From positions 1 to 64,000 of the forward strand of contig NZ_JADWYK010000013.1 in NCBI RefSeq assembly GCF_015773195.1: 64,000 bases of DNA, given 5' to 3'. A program made the position numbers and the translations under genes. Within the stretch, counting starts at the first letter, position 1. Each line of letters begins with the position of its first letter. This DNA comes from Hymenobacter guriensis. GTDB lineage: Bacteria; Bacteroidota; Bacteroidia; Cytophagales; Hymenobacteraceae. The notes beneath the pieces were generated by a model, which did not search any database, was not told where the DNA came from, and saw only the letters and a program-made list of their open reading frames with translations. This document shows positions 16,749 to 25,855 of this stretch, piece by piece.

Positions 16749-18554
16749 CTACTTCAGCGCCTCCACAAACGCCCTATTCCCCGCAAACTCCCGGAACTCC
16801 AGGTCCTCTACGGCGCGCTGGGCGAAGCTACGGTCGAGCTGTACGGCGCGGCGCAGGTGCAGGCCCATGGTGGCGGCATCCTGCTGGCGGGCGGCAATAA
16901 TAGCCAGACAGTAGTAAGCCAGCGGATCGTTGGGCTTGATTTGCAGGGCTTCCTGGTAGATGGTGGCGGCCCCGGCGGGGTTGTCCTTGAGCAGGTACAC
17001 CAGCGCGCGGTTCATGGTGTTCTGGTAGGATTTGTCGCTGAAGCTGATGCTGCGCAGGGCGTCCTCGGGCTGCCCGATTTCAATTTCCAGGGCGGCCTTA
17101 TCGGCAAACACTTGGTTGAGAATGGGGCGCGGGCCGCCGAGCTTGATGGCGTAGTCGTAGCTCTGCAGAGCTTCCAGCTTGTCGCCGGCGCGGTGGTAGG
17201 CTGTGGCGGCCCGGTAGAAGGTGAGAGCCGTGGGGTTGCGGTGCGCGGCCAGGATAAAGTTGGTGGCGGCCCGGCGCTGGTAGGCCTTCTTCACCCGCAG
17301 GCTCACTTCCTTGTCAGCGCGGGCGGCCAGCACCACGCCCAGGTTGTGGTAGGCTTCCCAGCGGCCGGTGGTGGCAATGGCCGTTTCGTAGATGCGCTGC
17401 TTTTCGGCCAGCAGGGGCGTGAGCGTGGCCGAGTAGCGCAATTCCTCCGGCGTGAGGGCATCGGCTTCCATCTGCTTGTCCACAATCTTCTTGGAGAGCA
17501 GGTAGATTTCCGACTCATAGCGCTGGGGAGCCGAGTATTGCACAGCCACCGTACCGAAGCGCATCACCGGGTAGATGTACTGCTCCAGGTAATCGAAATA
17601 GGAAAGCCGGTGCAGCTGCTCCTCCCGCTCGGCAAACGTGCCCTTTGCCTCATTCAGAATAGTAATAATCGAATCGACCTGCGCGGGCTGCAGCGCCGAC
17701 TCCTGCACTTTCTGCATGAACAGGTCCCAGCGGTTGCGGTAGGCTTTCGTCTCGAAACGCACGGCGCTAACCGAGTTCAGGTAAGAGTTGACGTCGATAC
17801 GGTTCTTGAAGTATTTCACCAGGGCCTGGGTGCGCTGTTCGGCCAGGCGCGGGTTTTTGGTTTCCAGGGGCTCGGGCGAGTTGGCCGCTACTACCATCAC
17901 CAGTTCGGTTTTTTGATTGGCTTCGATAAATTCTTCCAGCGCAGCTACGTTGGTGCCCAGGTAGTTGCGGATTTTGCTTTCGCCGGTGTCGAAGAAGAAG
18001 GGCAGCACGCGCGTACCGCCCCCGGCCAGGTTGGCGGGCGGCTCGGGCAAATACGGAATCAGCGAATCCGGGCGCACCACCAGGCGGCTGGTCGTCACGA
18101 TGCCCCGGGCCACCACGAAAGGCTTGCCGGTTTTGCGCTTGCCGTTGGGCTTCAGCTGCTGGGCTTCGGGCGTAGCCAGCAGCTGCCCGGGGTTTTTGCG
18201 CGGCACGAAGGGAATGTTGAACTGCCTGGTAGCCACCAGCAGGTCCTTACGCTCCTCATCGTACACGTACTCGCCCGAAGCAAACCCGACGCGGCCCACG
18301 GTGTCTTCGCGCAGGTTGTTGTCGTAGCGGTAGCTCAGACGTAAACCGTAGGCGTAGCCTTTGCGCAGGTGCCGGGCCGGCACGCGGGCCTGCACTTCAA
18401 AGAGGACGTTTTCGCCATTAGTTTCCAGCACGGCGGGCCGTATGGCCACTTGCTGGCCTTCGCCCGCAACCTTTAGCATACGCGGCAGCGTACAACTCGG
18501 CAGCAACGCGCTGACCAGCAGTACCAGAGGGAAGAGACGCAATAGGTTGGGCAT
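16749..18554 (-). CDS. Lipoprotein with OmpA-like and TPR domains
   Basis: 601 residues. The signal peptide ends in a lipobox, LLPSC, so Cys21 is probably lipidated. A beta-rich N-terminal part (to about 190) is followed by an OmpA-like segment (about 195-260: FFFDTGESKIRNYLGTNVAAL, PRLAEQRTQALVKYFKNR), the region that binds peptidoglycan in this family. The C-terminal half (about 400-600) holds tetratricopeptide repeats (YHNLGVVLAARADKE, TFYRAATAYHRAGDKLEALQSYDYA, PLAYYCLAIIAARQQDAATMGLHLRRAV). It is probably anchored in the outer membrane facing the periplasm, with a scaffold role. Partner unknown. Confidence 0.8.
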   Translation of the reverse strand: MPNLLRLFPLVLLVSALLPSCTLPRMLKVAGEGQQVAIRPAVLETNGENVLFEVQARVPARHLRKGYAYGLRLSYRYDNNLREDTVGRVGFASGEYVYDEERKDLLVATRQFNIPFVPRKNPGQLLATPEAQQLKPNGKRKTGKPFVVARGIVTTSRLVVRPDSLIPYLPEPPANLAGGGTRVLPFFFDTGESKIRNYLGTNVAALEEFIEANQKTELVMVVAANSPEPLETKNPRLAEQRTQALVKYFKNRIDVNSYLNSVSAVRFETKAYRNRWDLFMQKVQESALQPAQVDSIITILNEAKGTFAEREEQLHRLSYFDYLEQYIYPVMRFGTVAVQYSAPQRYESEIYLLSKKIVDKQMEADALTPEELRYSATLTPLLAEKQRIYETAIATTGRWEAYHNLGVVLAARADKEVSLRVKKAYQRRAATNFILAAHRNPTALTFYRAATAYHRAGDKLEALQSYDYAIKLGGPRPILNQVFADKAALEIEIGQPEDALRSISFSDKSYQNTMNRALVYLLKDNPAGAATIYQEALQIKPNDPLAYYCLAIIAARQQDAATMGLHLRRAVQLDRSFAQRAVEDLEFREFAGNRAFVEALK

Positions 18555-18720
18555 AGAAAACGGAGCGGATCAGCGGGCGGAATTTCGGACATCAAACGGA
18601 AAACTGCCGCCAACCGCCGTAACTTGCCTTGAATTAGCGAAGAAAGTCTTGGGTATTTCCGGCCAGTAGCATAATTTACACAAGGTTAGCCCGGGGTGGC
18701 GGCTGTTGCAGAAAAGAGCT

Positions 18721-18939
18721 ATGAAACGACTAACCGACTTCATCGAGAAACAGAGCTTTGGCGTGTGCAACACGCTGGGCCAGCGCCTGGGCTTTTCGAC
18801 CAGCAGTGTGCGGCTCTCGTTCGTGTATGCTTCCTTTTTCACGTTTGGCTCACCCATCGTGCTCTACTTCGCGCTGGCGTTCTGGATGAACGTGCGCCGG
18901 GCCATGCGCCGGCAGCGCAGCACCGTCTGGGATTTGTAA
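18721..18939 (+). CDS. PspC-domain small membrane protein
   Basis: 72 residues from ATG 18721. The pattern GVCNTLGQRLGFSTSSVRLSFVYASFF, then a hydrophobic stretch SPIVLYFALAFWM and a basic tail, is that of the PspC family (usually GVCGGLAEYFGID..LVRLLFV). These are inner-membrane proteins linked to envelope stress in other bacteria. Its last 90 bases overlap, tail to tail, the 3' end of the glycosyltransferase gene on the other strand. Confidence 0.75.
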   Translation: MKRLTDFIEKQSFGVCNTLGQRLGFSTSSVRLSFVYASFFTFGSPIVLYFALAFWMNVRRAMRRQRSTVWDL

Positions 18940-19977
18940 GTCCCGAAACGTCCGCACGCCCCGCACGAAGTACGCCCATACCAGACTGCCCGCATACGTA
19001 CCGCCCCGTTCCGCTACCCGCAGGTGCGGCCGGCCCAGCTGCCGGCGCTGCCGCCAGTAGGCGCGCTGCTGCCACACATGCCAGTGCGCCCGCCCAATAG
19101 CCTGCGCATCGGCCCAGGCGCCCTGCGTAAGAAACCGCGCCGCCGCTATCCAGTCCAGCAACACCCGCGCTGCTACCGTGCCGAACAGCTCGGCCGGGGC
19201 GGCATTTTTGTAGACCAGCGCCAGCCCGTTGCGAAAGTTGAGGTAGGTTTTGCGCGGGTTGGATTTCGGCAGGGTGCCCCCGCCCACGTGGAATACTGTG
19301 CTTTGCCCGCAGTACCACACGCCGTAGCCCGCATTTTGCAGCCGCCAGCACAGGTCTATTTCCTCCATGTGGGCGAAAAATGCCGGCTCCAGCCCACCCA
19401 GCGCGTGCCAGGCTGAGGCTCGTACCAGCATACAGGCGCCGGTAGCCCAGGCCACGGGCCGGGAGTCGTCGTACTGGCCGTGGTCGGTTTCGAGGGTATC
19501 GAAGAGGCGCCCCCGGCAGAAGGGGTAGCCCAACTGGTCGAGGTAGCCGCCGCCGGCCCCAGCGTACTCAAACGCTTCGGGCTGATTGAATGCACGGATT
19601 TTAGGTTGGCAGGCGGCAATGGTGGCGTCGCGCTCCAGCAATTCTCGTAGCGGTAGCAGCCAGCCGGGCGTCACCTGTACGTCGGAGTTCAGCAGCACGT
19701 AGTACCGGAAGTCGAGCTGGCGCAGGGCGTGGTTGTAGCCTTCACAGAAGCCCAGGTTTTCGGCGTGCAGCAGCAGGCGTACGGCCGGGAAATGCTGTTG
19801 CAGCCAGGCCACGGAGTCGTCTGTGGAGGCGTTGTCGGCTACCACAATGGTGGCGCCATCGGCGTGTTCTACCACGGCGGGCAGAAACTGCTTCAGCCAG
19901 TGGCGGCCATTCCAGTTCAGAATAACTACCGCCACGTCGGTGCAGGGGCCGGCGGGCGGGAGCGGACTAGAGGCCAA
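18850..19977 (-). CDS. Glycosyltransferase family 2 protein
   Basis: 375 residues. The GT-A fold is visible: VAVVILNWNGRHWLKQFLPA at the N-terminus, VVADNASTDDSVAWLQ, a nucleotide-binding ENLGFCEGYNHAL, LLNSDVQVTPGW (the DxD-like motif), and later FFAHMEEIDLCWRLQNAGY. This pattern is common in rhamnosyl- and other sugar transferases of polysaccharide synthesis; donor and acceptor are unknown. It starts 11 bases inside the end of the ybaB gene, so the two are probably cotranscribed. The last 30 residues (after FRDLQIPDG) look unlike a conserved tail and overlap pspC. Confidence 0.88.
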   Translation of the reverse strand: MASSPLPPAGPCTDVAVVILNWNGRHWLKQFLPAVVEHADGATIVVADNASTDDSVAWLQQHFPAVRLLLHAENLGFCEGYNHALRQLDFRYYVLLNSDVQVTPGWLLPLRELLERDATIAACQPKIRAFNQPEAFEYAGAGGGYLDQLGYPFCRGRLFDTLETDHGQYDDSRPVAWATGACMLVRASAWHALGGLEPAFFAHMEEIDLCWRLQNAGYGVWYCGQSTVFHVGGGTLPKSNPRKTYLNFRNGLALVYKNAAPAELFGTVAARVLLDWIAAARFLTQGAWADAQAIGRAHWHVWQQRAYWRQRRQLGRPHLRVAERGGTYAGSLVWAYFVRGVRTFRDLQIPDGAALPAHGPAHVHPERQREVEHDG

Positions 19978-20302
19978 GGCTGCCGAAGTCGAGGCCCGGA
20001 ATGTTGGGCATCAGGCCGGAGGTTTTGCGCTTGAGCTCTTCCTTGGCCTGGTTGGCCACATCATCCATCACCTTATTCACGGCGGCTACTACCAGGTCAG
20101 CCAGCATGTCGCGGTCGGGACCGGAGAGCAGACTTTCGTCGATGTCGAGCTTGAGCAGGCGGCGCTGCCCGTTGGCCGTAGCCTTCACCAGTCCCCCGCC
20201 CGATTCGGCCGTGGCGGTCAGGAATTGCAGCTCGTCCTGGGCCTGCTTCATCTTTTCCTGAAGCTCTTTTACTTTACCCATCATGCCCATCATGTCAAAC
20301 AT
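19967..20302 (-). CDS. YbaB/EbfC family nucleoid-associated protein
   Basis: 111 residues, normal length. The Met-rich start MFDMMGMMGKVKELQEKMKQAQDEL, the middle TANGQRRLLKLDIDESLL and the helix DLVVAAVNKVMDDVANQAKEELKRKTSGL are typical. Family members form dimers that bind DNA and affect gene expression, and are often beside recR/dnaX. Here the gene precedes a glycosyltransferase instead. A TACTTTTG -7-like box lies at 20391-20398 on this strand, without a good -33. Confidence 0.9.
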   Translation of the reverse strand: MFDMMGMMGKVKELQEKMKQAQDELQFLTATAESGGGLVKATANGQRRLLKLDIDESLLSGPDRDMLADLVVAAVNKVMDDVANQAKEELKRKTSGLMPNIPGLDFGSLGL

Positions 20303-20417
20303 AGCGTCGTTGGTTTAGTCGGTTGAAGTAGGGGAGAAGATGCGGTAGGCGGGTAGTTCGTTGCTTGAGGCACTACCTACGCGGCGCGGCCAAAAGTACG
20401 CACCCAAACGTTGGCGG

Positions 20418-22331
20418 TCAGCGCAGCAGCGTCACGGAGCCATTCTGCACGATAACACGGCCGGTTTCATCGGTGGCCTCAAACCGGAATACGTATACGC
20501 CGGGCACCGGGGCGGCGCCGTTTACGCGCCCGTCCCAGGTCTCGCGGCGGCTAGTGCTGCGGAACACTTCCCGCCCATTCCGGTCACGCAAAATCAGCAG
20601 ATACGAAGTCAGGAACCGGCCTTTCACTTCCAGCACGTCGTTCAGCCCGTCGCCGTTGGGAGTGAAGGCCGTGGGCAGCACCAGCCGCAGCGGCCGCACC
20701 AGCGTGACGAGGTTGGAGTAGCTCACGGTGCCTGTGCTGCTAGTGGCCTCCAAGCGGTAGCGCAGCACCTGCCGGTCGGCGGGCGGGGTCAGGTCCAGGG
20801 TTTCAAGGCCGTTTACTGGTTGGGCGCGCAGCACCTGCCCATCGGCCGCCAGGAGCAGCAGGCGGTAACGCGCCGTCGTGCTGCCCGCGTCCAGGGGCGT
20901 CCATTGCAATGCTACTGCACTTTGCCCGGCCGTTTCCTGCTCTCGGGCCGTGAGGATAACCGGGCAGGCCGCCGCACTTGGCCCCGAGGTCTGCCCACAG
21001 CCATCCTGCAGCCGGGCCGTGTAGCAGGCCGGCAGCTCCGGCGCAACTGTCAGGGCAGAGTCCAGTAACGTGCCCTGGGCTGAGCCGAGTACCACCGTGG
21101 CGTTGCCCTGCTCCCGGCTGAACGTGGCCTGACTGCCGGCCGGCGCGGGTTCGGCCGTCAGCACCACGCGGTTGCGCAGGTCGAAGCTGGCCGTGAGGGT
21201 GGGCGTTGGTGGGGGCGGTCCGGTCACGGCGCGCACCCTAATTTCGTTGGAGGTAGCCGTCACCGGGCCGTTGATGGCCGTTACGCGGTAGGCGTACTCC
21301 GACCCGCACACCACGCTGGCATCGGTATAAGAGCGGCTTGCACCCGCCAGGCGGGCTACCACCTGCCCGTCACGGCTTACCTCGAAGCTGGTGGGGGTGC
21401 TGCCAATAGTCCAGCGCAGCTCGTTGCGGCCCGCCGCAGCTGCGGCCGTCAGCTGTACCGCGCAGCCCTCCGCCGTCACGTACCGCGCGCCTACCGACTC
21501 GCAGGCATCGGTGAGCCGCAGTCGGAAGCAACCGGTGGTAGGGGAGGCTAAAATATAAGTGGAGTTGCTGCCGGGCACTTCGGCCACGCGCCGGTAGCCG
21601 CCGGGCTGGGCGGCATCGGCGGTTTCCAGCACGTACTGATACTGCGCCAGCAGGCTGCCAAACGTGAATTGCAGGCCCGTCGGTTGGGTTATTAGGCTAA
21701 GGAGCTGCGGCGCCACAGGCGTGGGCAGGGAGGGTAGAGGCTGCGAAGCCTCGGCGCTGCACAGGCCCGCTGCCGCGTAGGAGCCGCGTACCCGCACGGT
21801 AGTAGCCCCGGCCGGTACCACGTAGCTGGCTGTGGTGCCAGGCGCTACCGGCTGAGCTGGCCCACTGCCTATTTGCACCGTGAACCGGTCGTAAGTGCGG
21901 TCGGTGAGGGCCACCTGCACGCGGCCGGGGGCGCAGGCCGTTACGCTGAAGGAGGGCGCGGGCGTGGCGTACACCGTGAGCCGGCGAGAGAAGATGATGC
22001 CGGTGCCCGCGCTGGAGTTGGTGTTCTGGCTGATGACCAGCAAACCCGGCGTAGCGGGCACGGTACGCGTGGTGGTGGTATCCTGAAAGCCGCTGCACAG
22101 CGTGGTGCCGCCAAACTGGTAGTAGGTTTTGGCCGGGTCCAGCGGCCGGCCACTACAATCGCGCAGCCGGATGCGCTGCCCCGCGCACAGGGCTGTAACC
22201 TCCTGGCGCGTGGCCTCATCAAACACCCGGAAGCAGGCCCCGGAATTAGGCGTGTCCCGGCACTGCGCCCAGGCGCCAGGCAGCGCCAGACAAAGGGTAA
22301 AAATCAGCAATAAAAAGGCCCGCAGCTTCAA
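20418..22331 (-). CDS. Large secreted protein with fibronectin-like repeats and CHU_C (T9SS type B) tail
   Basis: 637 residues with a signal peptide (ends AWAQ). The middle holds several beta-sandwich segments resembling fibronectin type III repeats (GRNELRWTIGSTPTSFEVSRDG, YAYRVTAINGPVTATSNEI). The last 90 residues are a clear gliding-motility-associated C-terminal domain: PTAFTPNGDGLNDVLEVKG, then LLILRDRNGREVFRS, ETWDGRVNGAAPVPGVYVFRFEA. That domain is a T9SS type B signal, so the protein is probably exported and surface-attached or released. Partner unknown. No related genes adjoin it. Confidence 0.85.
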   Translation of the reverse strand: MKLRAFLLLIFTLCLALPGAWAQCRDTPNSGACFRVFDEATRQEVTALCAGQRIRLRDCSGRPLDPAKTYYQFGGTTLCSGFQDTTTTRTVPATPGLLVISQNTNSSAGTGIIFSRRLTVYATPAPSFSVTACAPGRVQVALTDRTYDRFTVQIGSGPAQPVAPGTTASYVVPAGATTVRVRGSYAAAGLCSAEASQPLPSLPTPVAPQLLSLITQPTGLQFTFGSLLAQYQYVLETADAAQPGGYRRVAEVPGSNSTYILASPTTGCFRLRLTDACESVGARYVTAEGCAVQLTAAAAAGRNELRWTIGSTPTSFEVSRDGQVVARLAGASRSYTDASVVCGSEYAYRVTAINGPVTATSNEIRVRAVTGPPPPTPTLTASFDLRNRVVLTAEPAPAGSQATFSREQGNATVVLGSAQGTLLDSALTVAPELPACYTARLQDGCGQTSGPSAAACPVILTAREQETAGQSAVALQWTPLDAGSTTARYRLLLLAADGQVLRAQPVNGLETLDLTPPADRQVLRYRLEATSSTGTVSYSNLVTLVRPLRLVLPTAFTPNGDGLNDVLEVKGRFLTSYLLILRDRNGREVFRSTSRRETWDGRVNGAAPVPGVYVFRFEATDETGRVIVQNGSVTLLR

Positions 22332-22587
22332 GAATCAAAAGGGTTGGTAATCCTGGGAGAAACTACAGAACGGGGAAGCCGGCAAAAAGCTTACGAACCG
22401 CCAGAAAAAAAGCCGGCCTGCATGGCTTGGTATATAGGGCATAGCGCATAACGGCCAGCATATACCTCGTCGTCATGAAGCACCCGGCTGCTATTGCAAG
22501 GTCAGCACGCGCTATGTTTTATGTGTATTCAGCCTAAGGTGCTGGAATACGATAAGGCGGCGCTGCCATGCTTTGCGCTGACTTTCG

Positions 22588-24084
22588 CTACGGCCACTCA
22601 TAGGTGCGCACAAAGGCAGCGGCGGCGTGCATATCGGGATAGAGAATTCGGTCCTGGCTTACGAACGACACGCGCTGGCGGAAATCGGTAACTACTTGTT
22701 CCAGTTGGGGAGAGGTGCGGGCCGGGCGGCGGAATTCCAGGGCCTGCACGGCGTTCATCAGCTCGATACCCAGCACCTGCTCGGTATTCTGCACCACGCG
22801 CAGGGCTTTCGTAGCGGCGTTGGCACCCATGCTCACGTGGTCTTCCTGGCCGTTGCTGCTCACAATGCTGTCCACCGACGCAGGCGTGCACAGCTGCTTG
22901 CTCTGGCTCACGATGCCGGCGGCTGTGTATTGCGGAATCATGAAACCGGAGTTCAGCCCCGGCTCGGCCACCAGAAACGGCGGCAGCCCGCGCTGCCCCG
23001 AAACCAGCTGATACGTGCGCCGCTCCGAAATCGAACCCAGCTCGGCCACCGCAATAGCCATGAAGTCCAGCGCCAGCGCCAGGGGCTGCCCGTGGAAATT
23101 GCCGCCCGATAGAATAGCGTCGCCCGCGGGAAAGATGTTGGGGTTGTCCGTCACGGCATTGACTTCCGTTTCCATCACCTGAGCCACGTAGGTTAGCGCG
23201 TCGCGGGAGGCACCGTGTACCTGAGGCAGGCAGCGGAAGGAGTAGGGGTCCTGCACGGCGGTTTTGGGCTGCTTCTGAAGCTCACTGCCAGTCAGCAGCT
23301 CGCGCAGGTGGGCGGCTGCGGTCAGCTGCCCGGCGTGCGGCCGGATCTGGTGCAGGCGCTCATCGAATGGCTCAGGGCGGCCATCAAAAGCTTCAAGGGA
23401 GAGTGCCCCAATTACGTCGGCTGCGCGACTGAGGCGCTGGGCGCGTAGGGTACAGTGCACGCCGTAGGCCAGCATAAACTGGGTGCCGTTCAGCAACGCC
23501 AAGCCTTCTTTGGCCTCCAGGCGCAGGGGCTGCCAGCTGAACAGGTGCAGCACATCCGTAGCGGCCAGATCGTAGCCCTGGTACTGCACCTGGCCCAGGC
23601 CCAGCAGCGGCAGACACAGGTGCGCCAGTGGGGCCAGGTCGCCGCTGGCCCCGAGGGAGCCTTGCTGGTAGACCACGGGCAGAATGTCGCGGTTGTAAAA
23701 GTCGAGCAGGCGCTGCACCGTGCTTAGCTGCACTCCGCTGTGGCCGTAGCTCAGGCTGCGTGCCTTGAGCAGAAGCATCAGCTTCACCAACTCCAGGGGT
23801 ACAGTTTCGCCCGTTCCGCAGGCGTGCGACATCATCAGGTTCACCTGCAGCTGCTCGCGCTCGGCCGGGGCTATGCTGGTGTTGCACAGCGCCCCAAACC
23901 CGGTATTTATGCCGTACACCGGCGCGTCGGACTGCTCCAGCCGGTTGTGGAGGTAGCGGTGGCAGGCTAGGATGCGCTCCTGGGCGTCGGCGGCCAGCAC
24001 CACGCGGGCGTTGTCGGTCAGTAGCTGGTGCAAGCTGCTGAGCGTAAGATGGGTGGCGGGGCTTAGGGTGTAATCGGCGGGCAT
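22588..24084 (-). CDS. hutH: Histidine ammonia-lyase
   Basis: 498 residues from the ATG at 24084 (MPADYTLSPATHLTL); the longer frame adds a non-conserved 20 residues. The enzyme deaminates L-histidine to urocanate. The electrophilic MIO group forms from Ala146-Ser147-Gly148 in GSLGASGDLAPLAHL. YGINTGFGALCNTSI near residue 60 and QDPYSFRCLPQVHGA are the other family signatures. No hutU, hutI or hutG genes are nearby. The 5' side carries a palindromic interspersed repeat. Confidence 0.93.
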   Translation of the reverse strand: MPADYTLSPATHLTLSSLHQLLTDNARVVLAADAQERILACHRYLHNRLEQSDAPVYGINTGFGALCNTSIAPAEREQLQVNLMMSHACGTGETVPLELVKLMLLLKARSLSYGHSGVQLSTVQRLLDFYNRDILPVVYQQGSLGASGDLAPLAHLCLPLLGLGQVQYQGYDLAATDVLHLFSWQPLRLEAKEGLALLNGTQFMLAYGVHCTLRAQRLSRAADVIGALSLEAFDGRPEPFDERLHQIRPHAGQLTAAAHLRELLTGSELQKQPKTAVQDPYSFRCLPQVHGASRDALTYVAQVMETEVNAVTDNPNIFPAGDAILSGGNFHGQPLALALDFMAIAVAELGSISERRTYQLVSGQRGLPPFLVAEPGLNSGFMIPQYTAAGIVSQSKQLCTPASVDSIVSSNGQEDHVSMGANAATKALRVVQNTEQVLGIELMNAVQALEFRRPARTSPQLEQVVTDFRQRVSFVSQDRILYPDMHAAAAFVRTYEWP

Positions 24085-24208
24085 GGGTGGGTGGGAAAGC
24101 TGGGAAGGAGCAAAATTGCCAAAACAAACCCGGACTCGCACCATCTGGGCAAGTCCGGGCTGCGTGGGGAAGCAAAGGGTGAAATCAGAACTATACTTTT
24201 TGCCAGAA

Positions 24209-24346
24209 CGTCATTCCGAGCGCAACCGAGGAATCTCGCTAGTGTGGTTGACCCCTCCAACGTCAGCACGCGGGATTCCTCGGCTACGCTCGGAATGACG
24301 ACCAACGAAGTGGTAGAGATGCTTCGACTCCGCTCAGCATGACGAT
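24209..24346. repeat. Interspersed palindromic repeat (GTCATTCCGAGCG type)
   Basis: CGTCATTCCGAGCG (24209-24222) and CGCTCGGAATGACG (24287-24300) are perfect reverse complements, with GAGGAATC and GATTCCTC as inner pairs. A half-copy of a related unit, AGATGCTTCGACTCCGCTC followed by AGCATGACG, follows at about 24318-24345. Similar GTCATGC.. palindromes occur at 43721-43748. From memory, repeats of this wording are common between genes in this group; a genome search would confirm. Confidence 0.65.
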
Positions 24347-24354
24347 ATACTAAT

Positions 24355-25779
24355 CTACTTCGTCAACTCGGCCAGCACCGCATCCCAGTTCAGCAGCTGT
24401 TCCTGGCCGGTGCTTAGCTCTTTCAGCTTGAACTGACCAGCGGCACGCTCCTCGGGGCCCTGCAGTAGCACGTAGGGAATGCCTTTGGCGTCGGCGTACT
24501 TGAACTGCTTGCCCAGCTTGGCTTCGTCGGGGTACAGCTCGCTCGGGATGCCGGCCTCGCGCAGCTGGCGCAACACGGGCAGCATCAGGCGGGCAGTTTC
24601 GGCGTCGAAGGAGGCTATTAGGCAGCGCGTGGTAGTCGCCACGGCCTCGGGAAACAGGTTTAGCTCCTCCAAGCAGTCGTATAGGCGGTCCACGCCGAAG
24701 GAGAAGCCCACGCCCGACACGCCCGGCAGCCCGAAGGCGCCCGTAAGGTTGTCGTAGCGGCCGCCGCCGCTCACGCTGCCCATGTTCACGTTGTTGATCT
24801 TGATTTCGAAGATGCAGCCGGTATAATAGGAGAGGCCCCGGGCCAGCGTGGGGTCAAACTCAAGCTGGTCGAACTGCGTGAAGCCGAAATCCTTTAAGAT
24901 TCTAAATACGCCTTCAAGTTCCCGGATGCCTTTGCTTCCTACCACTTCGGCATTTGAGTCACTCATAATATCTTCAAACATAAAACTTACATACTTCAAC
25001 CGCTCAGATGATGACATCCTCTTATTACCATCGTGTGTTCTAAGCAAATATTCTAGCCACTGAAAGCCAAAATTGTGGAATCCTCTCTCCTTTAGTTCCT
25101 GTTTGACTCCCTCAGATCCTATTTTGTCCAGTTTGTCAAGCACAACAAAAAACTCAGACTCCTTACTAGGATCTTCACCTGCAGCGAATCGAACACCACT
25201 TAGGACATCCCGGTGGTTGATTTTAATCGTGTGCTCCGTGAGGCCCAGCGTGTTCAGAACTTCCGACATCATCAGCACGATTTCGGCCTCACAGAGCAGG
25301 GAGTCGGTGCCGACCACGTCGGCGTCGCACTGATAAAATTCCCGGTAACGGCCGCGCTGGGGCCGGTCGGCGCGCCACACGGGCTGAATCTGGTAGCGCT
25401 TGAAGGGAAAGGTGAGCGTGCCCCGGTTCATCACCACGTAGCGGGCGAAGGGCACGGTGAGGTCGTAGCGCAGACCTTTTTCGGCAATTTTGGGCAGTAT
25501 TTTCTTGGAGCCGGCCTCCAGGTCTTCAGTCGTAACGGCGGCGTTTTTCTTGTTCAGAAAGTCGCCCGAGTTCAGCACTTTAAACAGCAGCTGGTCGCCC
25601 TCCTCGCCATACTTGCCGGTGAGCACCGACAAATTTTCCATGGTGGGCGTTTCGAGCGGGGCGTAGCCAAACTTCTCGAATACGCGGCGAATTACGCCAA
25701 AAATATAGTTGCGGCGGGCCACCACGGCCGGGCCAAAGTCGCGGGTGCCTTGCGGGATGCTGGGTTTCTGAACGCTCAT
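24355..25779 (-). CDS. hisS: Histidyl-tRNA synthetase
   Basis: 474 residues from the ATG at 25779 (MSVQKPSIPQGTRDF). It charges tRNA-His. Seen: motif 1 region (IPQGTRDFGPAVVARRNYIFGVIRRVFEKFGY), motif 2 (YREFYQCDADVVG), the HisRS signature ARGLSYYTGCIFEI, GGGRYDNL, motif 3 near GVGFSFGVDRLYD and a C-terminal anticodon-binding domain. Residues about 192-299, the insertion between motifs 2 and 3, are encoded by sharply AT-rich DNA (24885-25205) with different codon use from the flanks. Upstream, TACCTTCG (25800-25807, minus) with TTG 22 bases before it is a weak promoter candidate. Confidence 0.95.
   Translation of the reverse strand: MSVQKPSIPQGTRDFGPAVVARRNYIFGVIRRVFEKFGYAPLETPTMENLSVLTGKYGEEGDQLLFKVLNSGDFLNKKNAAVTTEDLEAGSKKILPKIAEKGLRYDLTVPFARYVVMNRGTLTFPFKRYQIQPVWRADRPQRGRYREFYQCDADVVGTDSLLCEAEIVLMMSEVLNTLGLTEHTIKINHRDVLSGVRFAAGEDPSKESEFFVVLDKLDKIGSEGVKQELKERGFHNFGFQWLEYLLRTHDGNKRMSSSERLKYVSFMFEDIMSDSNAEVVGSKGIRELEGVFRILKDFGFTQFDQLEFDPTLARGLSYYTGCIFEIKINNVNMGSVSGGGRYDNLTGAFGLPGVSGVGFSFGVDRLYDCLEELNLFPEAVATTTRCLIASFDAETARLMLPVLRQLREAGIPSELYPDEAKLGKQFKYADAKGIPYVLLQGPEERAAGQFKLKELSTGQEQLLNWDAVLAELTK
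24885..25205 (-). other. AT-rich mosaic segment inside hisS
   Basis: Four consecutive 60-base blocks, 24961-25200, contain by hand count 20, 22, 26 and 27 G+C (about 40%), while the hisS sequence on both sides is visibly above 60%. The frame stays open across it. It encodes the HisRS insertion domain. This suggests local recombination with a lower-GC donor. Confidence 0.75.
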
Positions 25780-25855
25780 CGGATGCCAAAATGTGGCCGC
25801 GAAGGTACTCACACTTCCCGGCACTCGGGCAAGCCTCTGGCGGGCCGGGGGGAAA

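Noticed and set aside
16857..18344. 495-codon plus-strand frame opposite the OmpA/TPR lipoprotein
   Set aside because: The minus frame has a lipobox, OmpA and TPR motifs; the plus frame is compositionally biased shadow.
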